Assembly: GCA_030706015.1 (NCBI GenBank)
Contig: JAUZPI010000010.1
Coordinates: forward strand, 19,164 to 83,163
DNA from: Bacillota bacterium
GTDB lineage: Bacteria > Bacillota > Clostridia > Clostridiales > Clostridiaceae
Length of the DNA stretch: 64,000 bases
Direction of reading: 5' to 3'
This document shows, in pieces, positions 1 through 8,406 of the stretch. The notes under the pieces were generated by a model, which worked only from the letters and a program-made list of their open reading frames with translations, had not been told where the DNA came from and made no database searches. Position numbers and translations under genes: made by a program. The first letter of the stretch is position 1; every line of letters starts with the position of its first letter.

Positions 1-462
1 GAAGGTTCTATGGCTCTTGAGGCAGATGCTCTCCATTTAAAAACTGATGTATATACGTCCCTAGGTGTAGGTACTGGAATTATTCTTATAAAACTTACAG
101 GTCTGCTTATGCTGGATTCAATTGTTGCTATACTTGTGGCACTACTTATAATTAAGGAAGCTTGGGAACTCTCCAAAAGTGCCTTTGACTATCTTCTTGA
201 TACAAGCTTGTCTGATGAAGAGGAAGAAGAAATACAAAAAATTATAAGAGAACACAGTAGTAAATTTATTGATTACCACAAGCTTAAAACAAGAAAGTCA
301 GGAAATGTAAAGCATATAGACTTTCATATTACCGTTGACCCTCACCTTACAGCTAGAGAAGCACATGATATCATTGGAAATTTGAAAAGAGCAATGAATG
401 AAAGGTTTAAAAATACCCGAGTGAACATTCATATCGATCCCTATAAAGATGATAAAAATTAA
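1..462 (+). CDS. Cation diffusion facilitator (CDF) transporter, C-terminal part, cut by window edge
   Basis: The reading frame is open to the first base (E-G-S before the first Met at base 10), so this is the 3' part of a longer gene. CDF proteins export Zn2+, Fe2+ or Mn2+ across the cytoplasmic membrane in exchange for protons. The HxxxD pair of transmembrane segment 5 is seen near the start (DALHLKTDVYTS), followed by a sixth membrane segment (VAILVALLIIKEAW) and a cytoplasmic C-terminal domain of about 80 residues ending in the typical beta-strand VNIHIDP. Which metal it moves cannot be read from this part. It converges with the next gene on a shared terminator. Confidence 0.88.
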   Translation, partial: EGSMALEADALHLKTDVYTSLGVGTGIILIKLTGLLMLDSIVAILVALLIIKEAWELSKSAFDYLLDTSLSDEEEEEIQKIIREHSSKFIDYHKLKTRKSGNVKHIDFHITVDPHLTAREAHDIIGNLKRAMNERFKNTRVNIHIDPYKDDKN

Positions 463-606
463 CATAGTCATAACCTAAGCTTAATAAATTATCAGGTTAA
501 ATGTGGTATTATAAACGCAACCCACTTTAAATGAAAAGTTTTATAGGAAAATAGAAGACTTTTAATTTTTTAGGGTTAATCATGGGAGAAAATTAGATAA
601 AAAAAG

Positions 607-640
607 AAAAGTTAATTCCCTACAGGGAATTAGCTTTTTT
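607..640. terminator. Bidirectional rho-independent terminator
   Basis: An 11-bp stem, GTTAATTCCCT paired with AGGGAATTAGC, carries AAAA on the left and TTTTTT on the right. It can therefore stop transcription of the CDF gene on the plus strand and of the gene on the minus strand, whose stop codon lies inside the stem. Confidence 0.8.
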
Positions 641-1286
641 GATTTTTTTGCAGGCTATCTAATGCATCTATTACTTCATTTCTTGGTAAATTTCCTTTTT
701 CTAAAGCATCATCACTTTTTTTAAGTAAATCGTCGTAAAAAAATATAGCTTTATTTTTATATGTAGGATCACTATCTATTAAATCATAAAGAACATCTTC
801 AGCTTTAGCATATTCTCCTGAAATAGAATAGAAATTAAAAATTTGCTCCTTTTGAGGATTGCTTATTTCAAACTCATTTAGCTTATCAGCTGCTAAGGAC
901 ATATAGTTAGTATAGTCATTAAGCTGAGTTTCAGTTCCGCTAAAAAATACTTCACTAAAGATATTAAAGCTCTTAGAGTATCTATAAAAAGCTTCAACTG
1001 GTTCGTCTATTTGATTATATATATTAGCTTCTTCTATTAGAAGAGAAGCCATTATTACGCATTTATTTCCATCAATATGGTCATTAGTCTTTAACATCTC
1101 TTTTAAATCGGTTTCAGATACTTTATTAACGAAACCGGAACCAAAACCAAAAAACTTTTTATAAGAAGCATCAATAATGGAAACTGTGTCTTTATTTAAT
1201 TCCTTTAAATTTTTAATTTCTTTAATAAGGGTTATAAAATCTTCACACATTTTTGCACTGAAATCATTTTTTAGCATATTCAACAC
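630..1286 (-). CDS. DUF6483-like hypothetical protein
   Basis: A 218-residue soluble protein, acidic and rich in Lys, Asn and aromatic residues, with no signal peptide or membrane segment. Alternating helical stretches with repeated small/aromatic positions (EPVEAFYRYSKSFNIF, EYAKAEDVLYDLIDSDP) look like TPR-type helical repeats. I associate this pattern with the clostridial DUF6483 family, whose function is unknown to me; the family call is from memory. It is a single-gene unit transcribed divergently from polA and ending in a terminator shared with the CDF gene. Confidence 0.6.
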   Translation of the reverse strand: MLNMLKNDFSAKMCEDFITLIKEIKNLKELNKDTVSIIDASYKKFFGFGSGFVNKVSETDLKEMLKTNDHIDGNKCVIMASLLIEEANIYNQIDEPVEAFYRYSKSFNIFSEVFFSGTETQLNDYTNYMSLAADKLNEFEISNPQKEQIFNFYSISGEYAKAEDVLYDLIDSDPTYKNKAIFFYDDLLKKSDDALEKGNLPRNEVIDALDSLQKNQKS

Positions 1287-1390
1287 CTCTACTAATAAAT
1301 ATAAACGAAATCATTGGTATTATTCAATATACAACTGTAAATTTTACTTGTACACGAAAAACAGAATTTGAATATACCTATTGTTTAATG

Positions 1391-1419
1391 TTAATATTAA
1401 ATTGTAAATAGTGTATAAT
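1391..1419 (+). promoter_or_regulatory. Probable sigma-A promoter of polA
   Basis: TTAATA at 1391-1396 and a perfect TATAAT at 1414-1419 are separated by 17 bases, upstream of the polA SD site (AAGGAG near 1482). The -35 box is weak. Confidence 0.5.
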
Positions 1420-1498
1420 ATAATTTTGCAGTATATTTTTGGTTTGGTAAATTTCATGATATATATAAGAAATGTTATTTTAAGGAGTAGTGATATAG

Positions 1499-4111
1499 AT
1501 GGAAAGATTACTTATATTGGATGGGAATAGTTTAATGAATAGAGCCTTTTACGCTTTACCTCCACTTACAAATTCAGAAGGTATCCATACCAATGCTGTG
1601 TATGGGTTCACGAATATGCTCTTAAAAATGAAGGAAGAGCTTAATCCAGATTATGTGGTTACAACCTTTGATAGAAAGGCACCTACCTTCAGACACGTTC
1701 AATATGAAGAATATAAAGCAGGAAGAAAAAAGATGCCGCCTGAGCTGGCAGAACAATTTCCTGTGGTTAAGGAACTTCTAGATAAGCTTTCCATCAATAT
1801 ATTTGAAATAGATGGCTTTGAGGCAGATGATTTAATTGGAACATTATCTGTTTTTGCAGAAGAAAAGGGAATAGAAGTATATATAGTAACAGGAGATAGA
1901 GATGCTCTTCAACTTGCAACTGACAATGTTAAGGTTGTTATAAATAAAAAAGGCATGACGGAAAAGGAAATTTATGATAAGAAGAGGATGATAGAGGAGT
2001 TTGGTGTGACCCCGCAGCAATTCATAGACGTGAAAGGTCTTATGGGAGATAAATCGGATAATATCCCAGGTGTACCTGGAGTTGGAGAAAAAACTGCATA
2101 TAAACTTATTCAAGAGTATGGAAGCTTAGAAAATGTACTTCAGAATATAGAAAAGGTAAATGGTAAGAAGATTAAAGAGAATTTAATGGAGTATAGTGAA
2201 CAGGCTGTTTTTAGTAAGAAATTAGCTACAATTATGACTAATGTGCCTGTGGAAATTGACTTGGATTCTATAAAATCAAAGGATAATTTAGATGCTGAAG
2301 GAATAAAAAGTTTGTTTCACAGACTGCAGTTTAAATCACTTATAGATAAGCTTCAACTTCCTGAGGAGCAGGTAGAGAGACAAGAAATAGCGGTGGATTA
2401 CGAAGTGGTTGACTCGGTTAATAAACTTTCGCTATTAAAATCTAATCTAGATAACAATATCTCTTTACTATTTGATTTTGAGAATGAAAATGTGTATTCC
2501 TCAAGCTGCATAAACCGTATATATTTAAATTCAAAAGAAAAGGATTATGTAATAAATTTATCAGAAATTATTGAGACAAATAAGGAAGAAACAGAGGCTA
2601 TATTAAAACAAATCTTTGAAGATGAAAATATAGGCAAAGTAATTCATGATGCGAAAAATGCATATACCGTTTTGAGTAAGATAGATATTAAAATGAAAGG
2701 TCTTAAATTTGATAGTAAAATAGCAGCATACCTTATTGATCCTGCTAAGAGTGAATATAATCTAATCGATATGATAGGTGAAGGTTTAAATATAGATTTA
2801 AAAGATGACGGAGAACTTTTAAAGGTTAAAATGGTTCATCTTTTAAATGATGTACATGATTATTTGTTTGATAAAATTAAAAATTTAGGTATGGAAACTT
2901 TACTATTTTCAGTTGAGCAGCCTTTAATAGAAGTTTTAGCGGCTATGGAATCATATGGTTTTAAAGTAGATTCGAATATTTTAAACGAATTAGGTGAGAA
3001 ATTTAGTTCAGAGATAAGTACTGTGCAAAATGAAATATATGATATGGCAGGAGAAGAGTTTAATATAAGTTCTCCAAAACAGTTAGGCAAGATATTATTT
3101 GAAAAATTGGATTTACCGGTAATTAAGAAAACAAAAACAGGATACTCAACTAACGCAGAGGTGCTTGAAAAACTATCAGATAAACATCCTATTATTGATA
3201 AGATAACATATTACAGACAACTTACTAAATTATTCTCCACATATATAGAGGGACTAAAGGCAGTGATTGATAAGGATGGCAAGATACATTCCAGCTTTAA
3301 TCAAACTGTTACTACTACAGGAAGATTATCAAGTACAGAGCCTAACCTTCAAAACATTCCAATAAAATATGAAATGGGAAGATCAATCAGAAAGGTATTT
3401 GTTCCTGAAAATGATGATTGTGTACTATTATCTGCAGATTACTCACAAATAGAATTAAGAGTACTTGCACATATTGCTGGGGACGACAATATGATTGATG
3501 CCTTTAAGCATCACAGTGATATTCACACAATTACTGCATCAGAGGTGTTCAAGGTTCCAATAGAAGAAGTAACCCCTAGAATGAGAAGTAATGCAAAGGC
3601 TGTTAATTTTGGTATAGTATATGGAATTGGTGAATTTAGTTTGGCAGAAGATTTAAAGATATCAAGAAAAGAAGCAAAAAGCTATATAGATGCTTACATG
3701 GAAAGGTATCCTAATATAAAAAAATACCTGGATGATGTAATAAAAAAAGCTGAACAAGATATGAATGTTACTACAATTATGGGTAGAAGAAGGATTATAC
3801 CTGAAATTAAATCCTCAAATAAAATTGTTAAAGCACTTGGTCAAAGATTGGCTATGAACACTCCTATTCAAGGTAGTGCAGCGGATATAATTAAGCTTGC
3901 TATGGTAAATGTTTATAACCGTTTGAATTCTGAAAAATTTAAAAGCACTATGATTCTGCAGGTGCATGATGAACTTATTATAAATGTTTATAAGGATGAG
4001 CTGGAAAAAGTTAAGGAATTAGTTAAGGAAGAGATGGAAAATGTACTTGATTTGAAGGTGCCTCTTGAGGTTGATGTAAATATCGGTAATACTTGGTATG
4101 ATGCAAAATAA
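1499..4111 (+). CDS. polA: DNA polymerase I
   Basis: An 870-residue family A DNA polymerase for Okazaki fragment maturation and repair. The N-terminal 5'-3' nuclease domain (about residues 1-290) has the acidic motifs DGNSLMNRAFYA, FEADDLIGT, GDRDALQL and GLMGDKSDNIPGVPGVGEKTA. The middle region (about 305-480) is a 3'-5' exonuclease fold that looks inactive: a DFE motif remains, but the Asp of the NxxYD motif aligns with Ala388 (HDAKNAY). The polymerase domain has motif A (DYSQIELRVLAH, about 647), motif B (RSNAKAVNFGIVYG) and motif C (QVHDELI). The ATG sits 11 nt after AAGGAG. It is the first gene of a likely polA-coaE-transglycosylase unit. Confidence 0.97.
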   Translation: MERLLILDGNSLMNRAFYALPPLTNSEGIHTNAVYGFTNMLLKMKEELNPDYVVTTFDRKAPTFRHVQYEEYKAGRKKMPPELAEQFPVVKELLDKLSINIFEIDGFEADDLIGTLSVFAEEKGIEVYIVTGDRDALQLATDNVKVVINKKGMTEKEIYDKKRMIEEFGVTPQQFIDVKGLMGDKSDNIPGVPGVGEKTAYKLIQEYGSLENVLQNIEKVNGKKIKENLMEYSEQAVFSKKLATIMTNVPVEIDLDSIKSKDNLDAEGIKSLFHRLQFKSLIDKLQLPEEQVERQEIAVDYEVVDSVNKLSLLKSNLDNNISLLFDFENENVYSSSCINRIYLNSKEKDYVINLSEIIETNKEETEAILKQIFEDENIGKVIHDAKNAYTVLSKIDIKMKGLKFDSKIAAYLIDPAKSEYNLIDMIGEGLNIDLKDDGELLKVKMVHLLNDVHDYLFDKIKNLGMETLLFSVEQPLIEVLAAMESYGFKVDSNILNELGEKFSSEISTVQNEIYDMAGEEFNISSPKQLGKILFEKLDLPVIKKTKTGYSTNAEVLEKLSDKHPIIDKITYYRQLTKLFSTYIEGLKAVIDKDGKIHSSFNQTVTTTGRLSSTEPNLQNIPIKYEMGRSIRKVFVPENDDCVLLSADYSQIELRVLAHIAGDDNMIDAFKHHSDIHTITASEVFKVPIEEVTPRMRSNAKAVNFGIVYGIGEFSLAEDLKISRKEAKSYIDAYMERYPNIKKYLDDVIKKAEQDMNVTTIMGRRRIIPEIKSSNKIVKALGQRLAMNTPIQGSAADIIKLAMVNVYNRLNSEKFKSTMILQVHDELIINVYKDELEKVKELVKEEMENVLDLKVPLEVDVNIGNTWYDAK

Positions 4112-4150
4112 TTAGTTTAAAAGTGGAAGTATAAATTTGGCGGTGGTATA

Positions 4151-4771
4151 ATGTTAAAGGTGGGTCTTACAGGAGGTATAGGAAGCGGTAAAAGTACTAT
4201 ATCTAAAATACTCAATGATAAAGGCTTTGTAATCATAGATGCGGACAAAATTGCTAGGGAAGTATTTGTACTGTATCCAGGGATTATGGAGAAGATAAAG
4301 CAGAGATATGATAGTAAATTTTTTGATGAGGCAGGCAATTTAAAAAGAAAAGAATTTGGAAATTATATTTTTTCTAATGAAGCTTTAAGAAAAGAGTATG
4401 AGAATTTAATTATCCCATATATAATTAGGGAAATATTTATTAGATTTGATGAAAATGAAAAGAAAGGATATGATTTCTCCATACTAGATGCTCCAACCCT
4501 CATTGAAAATGGAATTGATAAACAAATGGATTTAAATATCGTTGTATGGGTAGATAAAGATACACAGCTTAAAAGAGTACTGGAAAGAGATGCTTTAAAG
4601 GTTGAAGAGGCGCTCAGCAGGATAAACTCACAGATGCCGCTGGATGAAAAGGTAAAATATGCAGATATAGTAATCGATAATAGTGGAGCACTCAAGAAAA
4701 CTTATGAGGAAATAGATAAGGTTGTTGAAATAATAAAAAACACTCCAACAACAGGCATAAAGTTGAAGTAA
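4151..4771 (+). CDS. coaE: Dephospho-CoA kinase
   Basis: A 206-residue P-loop kinase catalysing the last step of coenzyme A synthesis, phosphorylation of the 3'-hydroxyl of dephospho-CoA. The Walker A loop GLTGGIGSGKST is at residues 5-16, followed by IIDADKIAREV, where the Asp is the expected catalytic base. The CoA-binding region DFSILDAPTLIENG and the lid motif RVLERD are also present, and the length is normal. It starts 39 bases after the polA stop, an arrangement common in Firmicutes, and is probably co-transcribed with polA. Confidence 0.95.
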   Translation: MLKVGLTGGIGSGKSTISKILNDKGFVIIDADKIAREVFVLYPGIMEKIKQRYDSKFFDEAGNLKRKEFGNYIFSNEALRKEYENLIIPYIIREIFIRFDENEKKGYDFSILDAPTLIENGIDKQMDLNIVVWVDKDTQLKRVLERDALKVEEALSRINSQMPLDEKVKYADIVIDNSGALKKTYEEIDKVVEIIKNTPTTGIKLK

Positions 4772-4784
4772 ATAAAAATGAAAC

Positions 4785-4815
4785 GGAGGAATAGTTACTT
4801 TAGTAACTAGAAGTG
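4785..4815 (+). promoter_or_regulatory. SD site separated from its start by a perfect 8-bp hairpin
   Basis: The SD GGAGGA (4785-4790) is 22 bases from the GTG at 4813 and 25 from the ATG at 4816, too far for normal initiation. The gap holds TAGTTACT (4792-4799), TT, AGTAACTA (4802-4809), a perfect inverted repeat. If it folds, 18 nt are looped out and the effective spacing is 4 nt to GTG or 7 nt to ATG. An in-frame TAA at 4804 excludes a longer form of the gene. A 10-codon frame, MKRRNSYFSN (4778-4810), also spans the SD and hairpin. Confidence 0.6.
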
Positions 4816-5370
4816 ATGCGGGGGAATAGAATTATATTACTATTATTTTTAATAGTAATTGTAGTCATTGTAACTAATTTAAACGGCATACTTAGAATTT
4901 ATTATCCTATGAATTATTCAGATTATGTATACAAATATGCAGCACAGTATAAATTGGATCCATATTTTGTAGAGGCAGTTATAAAGTCAGAAAGTAATTT
5001 TGATGCAAATGCAAAATCAAAAAAGAATGCCTATGGATTAATGCAGATAACTCCCACTACGGCAGAATGGGCAGCAGAAAAAATGGGAATAAAAGCTTTC
5101 TCTTCAGATATGCTGTATAATCCTGAATTCAATATTCGAATGGGGTGCTGGTACCTAAACGATTTAAGTAGTGAATTTAAGGGAAATATGGACCTGGTAT
5201 TGGCTGCTTATAATGGCGGACGAGGAAATGTAAAGAAGTGGCTTAATGATACGGCGCATTCTTCAGATGGACAAAATCTCGATTACATACCATTTAAGGA
5301 AACAGATAAGTATGTTAAGAAAGTAAATACTAATTATAGTATGTATAAAAAATTATATAAAAGACCATAG
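4816..5370 (+). CDS. Membrane-anchored lytic transglycosylase (SLT domain)
   Basis: A 184-residue Slt/MltE-type peptidoglycan lytic transglycosylase, cleaving the MurNAc-GlcNAc bond with 1,6-anhydro product formation. An N-terminal hydrophobic segment (IILLLFLIVIVVIVTNL, about 5-21) anchors it or acts as signal. The SLT domain follows with catalytic Glu in VIKSESNFD, the GLMQITPTTA motif and the AAYNGGRGNVKKW motif. ATG 4816 is chosen because a hairpin places it 7 nt from the SD; GTG 4813 adds one residue. The gene lies 44 bases after coaE and is followed by a terminator. Confidence 0.92.
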   Translation: MRGNRIILLLFLIVIVVIVTNLNGILRIYYPMNYSDYVYKYAAQYKLDPYFVEAVIKSESNFDANAKSKKNAYGLMQITPTTAEWAAEKMGIKAFSSDMLYNPEFNIRMGCWYLNDLSSEFKGNMDLVLAAYNGGRGNVKKWLNDTAHSSDGQNLDYIPFKETDKYVKKVNTNYSMYKKLYKRP

Positions 5371-5381
5371 GGTTAAGGGTG

Positions 5382-5419
5382 AAAATCGCTTGGAATTTTG
5401 ATTGATTTCAAGCGATTTT
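5382..5419 (+). terminator. Terminator after the lytic transglycosylase gene
   Basis: A perfect 11-bp stem AAAATCGCTTG / CAAGCGATTTT with a 16-nt loop. The A and T ends of the arms act as the A and U tracts. Confidence 0.75.
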
Positions 5420-5515
5420 GAATTTATATACAATGTATAAAGAGATTTAAGAACTTAATTTAACTTAATGATTATTAACTAACTTAAATAATTGAAAAGG
5501 TTTTTATTATTTATA

Positions 5516-5544
5516 TTGACGTGTTATAGGTAAGGTAGTATAAT
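5516..5544 (+). promoter_or_regulatory. Strong sigma-A promoter of tRNA-Leu
   Basis: TTGACG (5516-5521), a 17-base spacer and TATAAT (5539-5544) are nearly perfect consensus boxes about 55 bases before the tRNA. They may also drive the RNA that follows it. Confidence 0.88.
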
Positions 5545-5599
5545 AATTATCGTAGTCACAGGGGGTGGGATTTAAATCCTGCAGCATATGACTAGATAT

Positions 5600-5682
5600 G
5601 CGAGAGTGGCGGAATCGGCAGACGCGCACGTTTGAGGGGCGTGTGGGAGACCGTACGGGTTCAAGTCCCGTCTTTCGCACCA
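5600..5682 (+). tRNA. tRNA-Leu (anticodon GAG)
   Basis: An 83-nt type II tRNA with encoded CCA end. The acceptor stem GCGAGAG pairs with CTTTCGC (one G-U pair), the D-loop region GGCGGAATCGGCAGACGC is leucine-like, the anticodon stem CACGT/GCGTG encloses the loop TTGAGGG with GAG at 5634-5636, and a long variable arm precedes the T arm with GGTTCAAGTCC. It reads CUC and CUU codons. Confidence 0.96.
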
Positions 5683-5719
5683 AAACATATTTTCTAGAAT
5701 ACTCGTTAAGCTCTTATTT

Positions 5720-5912
5720 TGAACCTACATTACATCAAAGGGAGTTCAATACTTAGGAGTGGATATGTAGTTTCATGTGAGACCTTTTACGGCATTGAAA
5801 GTGATTGAAGCATCTGTGAGAGCACCCACCTATCGAGAGATAGGTGTCAAAATAGAGTACCGGTATTTTGGATATTAATATGAATGTAAAGGCACCTTTC
5901 GAGGTGCTTTTT
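5720..5912 (+). ncRNA. Candidate structured non-coding RNA, family not assigned
   Basis: About 190 nt directly after tRNA-Leu with no convincing ORF. A long-range closing stem pairs ACATT and CAT (5727-5735) with ATG and AATGT (5880-5887). Inside are a perfect 8-bp hairpin with GAGA loop, CACCTATC / GATAGGTG (5827-5846), and a possible alternative pairing CTACAT / ATGTAG. It ends in a UUCG-capped terminator. The size and single closing stem would suit a 6S-like or another housekeeping RNA such as the raiA motif, but I cannot identify it. I see no separate promoter, so it may be read through from the tRNA promoter. Confidence 0.55.
5892..5912 (+). terminator. UUCG-loop terminator of the candidate ncRNA
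   Basis: GCACCT (5892-5897), loop TTCG, AGGTGC (5902-5907), then TTTTT. This is a classic intrinsic terminator, preceded by AAAGG. Confidence 0.88.
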
Positions 5913-5923
5913 ATATTGCAATT

Positions 5924-5980
5924 AAAAACTATCATAGGTTATTTTTATTCTAAATGCGAAAATAACCTATGATAGTTTTT
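5924..5980. repeat. 22-bp perfect inverted repeat, terminator-like
   Basis: The arms at 5924-5945 and 5959-5980 are perfectly complementary over 22 bp, with a 13-nt loop. The left arm starts AAAAACTATC and the right ends GATAGTTTTT, followed by one more T. It could be a second, bidirectional terminator isolating the chemotaxis gene, or a small mobile-type palindrome. The remaining bases up to 6060 show nothing else I can name. Confidence 0.7.
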
Positions 5981-6060
5981 TCATTCTAAGGTTATGCAAA
6001 GATTATTCCACTCTATAGTGCGAATTGAATTGTAAGTTGAATAAAACTATAAAGTAGGGG

Positions 6061-6087
6061 TAAATATTTGTTGAAAACAGTCGAAAA
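6061..6087 (+). promoter_or_regulatory. Candidate SigD (FliA-type) promoter of the chemoreceptor gene
   Basis: TAAA (6061-6064), a 15-base spacer and GTCGAAAA (6080-6087) resemble the motility sigma factor consensus TAAA-N15-GCCGATAA, matching 6 of 8 positions in the second box. The location about 60 bases before a methyl-accepting chemotaxis gene supports the call. Confidence 0.45.
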
Positions 6088-6147
6088 ATAATATGTATAT
6101 ATAGATTTAAGCAATTAAAGTGATAAATTGTTAAGTGAGGTGCTATT

Positions 6148-8196
6148 ATGAAAATTAGAAGCATTCAATCTAGGACGTTATTATGTGTGTTGCCAATGGC
6201 TTTGGTAGCTATGTTAGCTTTAACAGCTATAAGTTATAGTAGTGGAAAAGCTTTGGTAAATGCCGAGATTGATAGTAAAATGAAGAATCAACTAGAGGCT
6301 ATTTCAGAGGATATGCAGAAAAAATTAGAGAAACATAGTCAGATTCCAGTCACTTTAGCCAAGGTGGCAGGTACATCAGGCACTGTTTTAAGCAAAGATA
6401 ATTATGAATCCATGCTAGAAGGAGCTGTGAATACCAATGAAGATACCTTTGGTGTTGGTGTATGGTTTGAGCCATATAAGTATAAATCTGATATGAAATT
6501 CTGGGGACCATATGCCTTCAGATCAGGTGGTAAGATTTCTTATACAGAAGAGTACAGCAGTGATTCATATAATTACCCAAGTTATGACTGGTACAAGATA
6601 GGTATGGGTACCTCAAAACCTGTGGTATGGTCAGAAGCATATTTAGATGAGGTTAGCAAGGTGACTATGGTAACTGCCACTGCACCCTTTTATGACAAAG
6701 ACAATAAATTTATGGGAGTAGTTACAGCGGATATTAACCTAAATTCAATCCAGGAAATGATAAAAAGAACTAAGGTAGGTAAAACCGGACAGGCTTTTCT
6801 AATTGATAAAAATGGTTTGTTTTTATCAGATGGAGACGCAAGCAAAATTATGAAAGTAAACATCACAAAGGATAAAAATAGTAGTTTGGCCATGGCTGGA
6901 CAAAAGGTTATTAGTTCACAAAACGGTAATACAACATTTAAGGATAAAGACGGAGTAAGTCACATATATTATTTGTCAATACCGGAAACGGGTTGGATTA
7001 TTGCAACCATTATGCCTGAAAAAGAACTGTATGCACCAATAAATAGTCTGCTAACAACATTATCTATATTAATAGGCGTGTTTTCCATAATAGTTACTGC
7101 TGCGATAATATGGTTTGCAAGATATTTAAAGACCTATATTAATAATGTAAATAACTTGGCGTTTTCGATTTCAGAGGGAGATTTAACAAAATCTCTTGAA
7201 ATTAAAACAGATGATGAATTAGGAATGATGAGCCGTCATTTAAACAAAATGACCCAAGACTTAAGGGGAATGGTTAATACATTTACCAATGGGATTGAAC
7301 AAGTAATATCAACAGCAGAGGAGTTAACAGCAAGCGCAGAGGAAACCACAGCAGCTGCTGAACAGGTAGCAATGTCTGTTCAAGATATTGCAGCGGGATC
7401 GGAACAGCAAGAAATTATAGCAACTGAATTTACTAATATGGTTTCAGAGGTATCTGGAGGGATAAGCAATGTTTCTAATAATATACAAAATATTGAAAGT
7501 GCATCCTTTGAAGCATACAAAAAAGCTGAATCTGGAAATAATGTAGTGGTAAATGCTATTAATCATATGACAAATATAAATAGAAAAGTATCCGCTTCAT
7601 CTGAAATTGTGGAGGAACTTGGAAGAAAGTCAAATGAAATAGGAGAAATTATTTCTACTATTAGCGATATAGCTGAGCAAACTAATTTATTAGCGCTTAA
7701 CGCAGCTATAGAAGCTGCCAGAGCAGGAGAACAAGGAAAAGGTTTTGCTGTGGTGGCAGATGAAGTTAGAAAGTTAGCTGAACAATCTTCAGAAGCTACT
7801 TCTAGAATAAGCGGACTTATAAACCAAATTCAAACTAATATTACTAAAGCTGTTACAGCTATGAACGATGGAAATTTAGCGGTAAAAGATGGGTCTGCGA
7901 TGGTAGAGAGTGCTGGACAGTCATTTAAAGAAATTTTAGTTGCAGTTGATAATATATATACAAGAATGCAGGATGCTTCAGCAGTTACGCAACAAATATC
8001 TGCAGGTACCCATAATATGGTGGAATCCATAGAGAAAATTGCTTCGATTTCTAAGAAGTCTGTTTTTAAATCTCAGAACGTAGCAGCTGCTTCTGAGGAG
8101 CAGACAGCATCAATGAAGGAGGTAGCACAAGGGGCGGAAAATCTTTCTCAGATGGCGATAGAAATGGGGAAAGTTATAAATAAATTTACAATATAA
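6148..8196 (+). CDS. Methyl-accepting chemotaxis protein with dCache sensor
   Basis: A 682-residue transmembrane chemoreceptor. The first membrane segment is at about residues 11-31 and an extracellular dCache-type ligand domain at about 35-295 (typical strings [38 protein letters not shown]). The second membrane segment is at about 302-326, followed by HAMP and the long cytoplasmic coiled coil. The CheA/CheW-contacting tip [20 protein letters not shown] is fully conserved, followed by [16 protein letters not shown]. Ala/Glu-rich stretches ([16 protein letters not shown]) are likely methylation sites. The ligand is unknown. It is a single-gene unit with a SigD-like promoter and its own terminator. 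Confidence 0.96.
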   Translation: MKIRSIQSRTLLCVLPMALVAMLALTAISYSSGKALVNAEIDSKMKNQLEAISEDMQKKLEKHSQIPVTLAKVAGTSGTVLSKDNYESMLEGAVNTNEDTFGVGVWFEPYKYKSDMKFWGPYAFRSGGKISYTEEYSSDSYNYPSYDWYKIGMGTSKPVVWSEAYLDEVSKVTMVTATAPFYDKDNKFMGVVTADINLNSIQEMIKRTKVGKTGQAFLIDKNGLFLSDGDASKIMKVNITKDKNSSLAMAGQKVISSQNGNTTFKDKDGVSHIYYLSIPETGWIIATIMPEKELYAPINSLLTTLSILIGVFSIIVTAAIIWFARYLKTYINNVNNLAFSISEGDLTKSLEIKTDDELGMMSRHLNKMTQDLRGMVNTFTNGIEQVISTAEELTASAEETTAAAEQVAMSVQDIAAGSEQQEIIATEFTNMVSEVSGGISNVSNNIQNIESASFEAYKKAESGNNVVVNAINHMTNINRKVSASSEIVEELGRKSNEIGEIISTISDIAEQTNLLALNAAIEAARAGEQGKGFAVVADEVRKLAEQSSEATSRISGLINQIQTNITKAVTAMNDGNLAVKDGSAMVESAGQSFKEILVAVDNIYTRMQDASAVTQQISAGTHNMVESIEKIASISKKSVFKSQNVAAASEEQTASMKEVAQGAENLSQMAIEMGKVINKFTI

Positions 8197-8203
8197 AATA
8201 ATG

Positions 8204-8251
8204 AAACTATTTCCCTTTTGAAATTTGCCTCTAAAGGGAGATAGTTTTTTT
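8204..8251 (+). terminator. Terminator after the chemoreceptor gene
   Basis: The arms AAACTATTTCCCTTT and AAAGGGAGATAGTTT form a 15-bp stem with one G-U pair, followed by a T run. Confidence 0.85.
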
Positions 8252-8406
8252 CTTATTATTTTAGAAAATACTATTGTAACTATTTAGAATATGTAGTATT
8301 CTTATAGAAATTATGTGTCTTGCACACAAGTGTCTTTGATTAGCATACGTATATATTAATTTGAATTACATTTGAGATTATTTAAATAGCAAGGGGAGAT
8401 TTTTTT

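Noticed and set aside
5753..5935. 60-codon minus-strand frame in the region after tRNA-Leu
   Set aside because: It runs through the RNA hairpins and terminator, has no SD, and shows no protein-like pattern.
5683..6147. c-di-GMP riboswitch in front of the chemoreceptor gene
   Set aside because: Such riboswitches often precede clostridial chemotaxis genes, but I do not find the type I or II core motifs, and a terminator plus a long inverted repeat separates the RNA from the gene.
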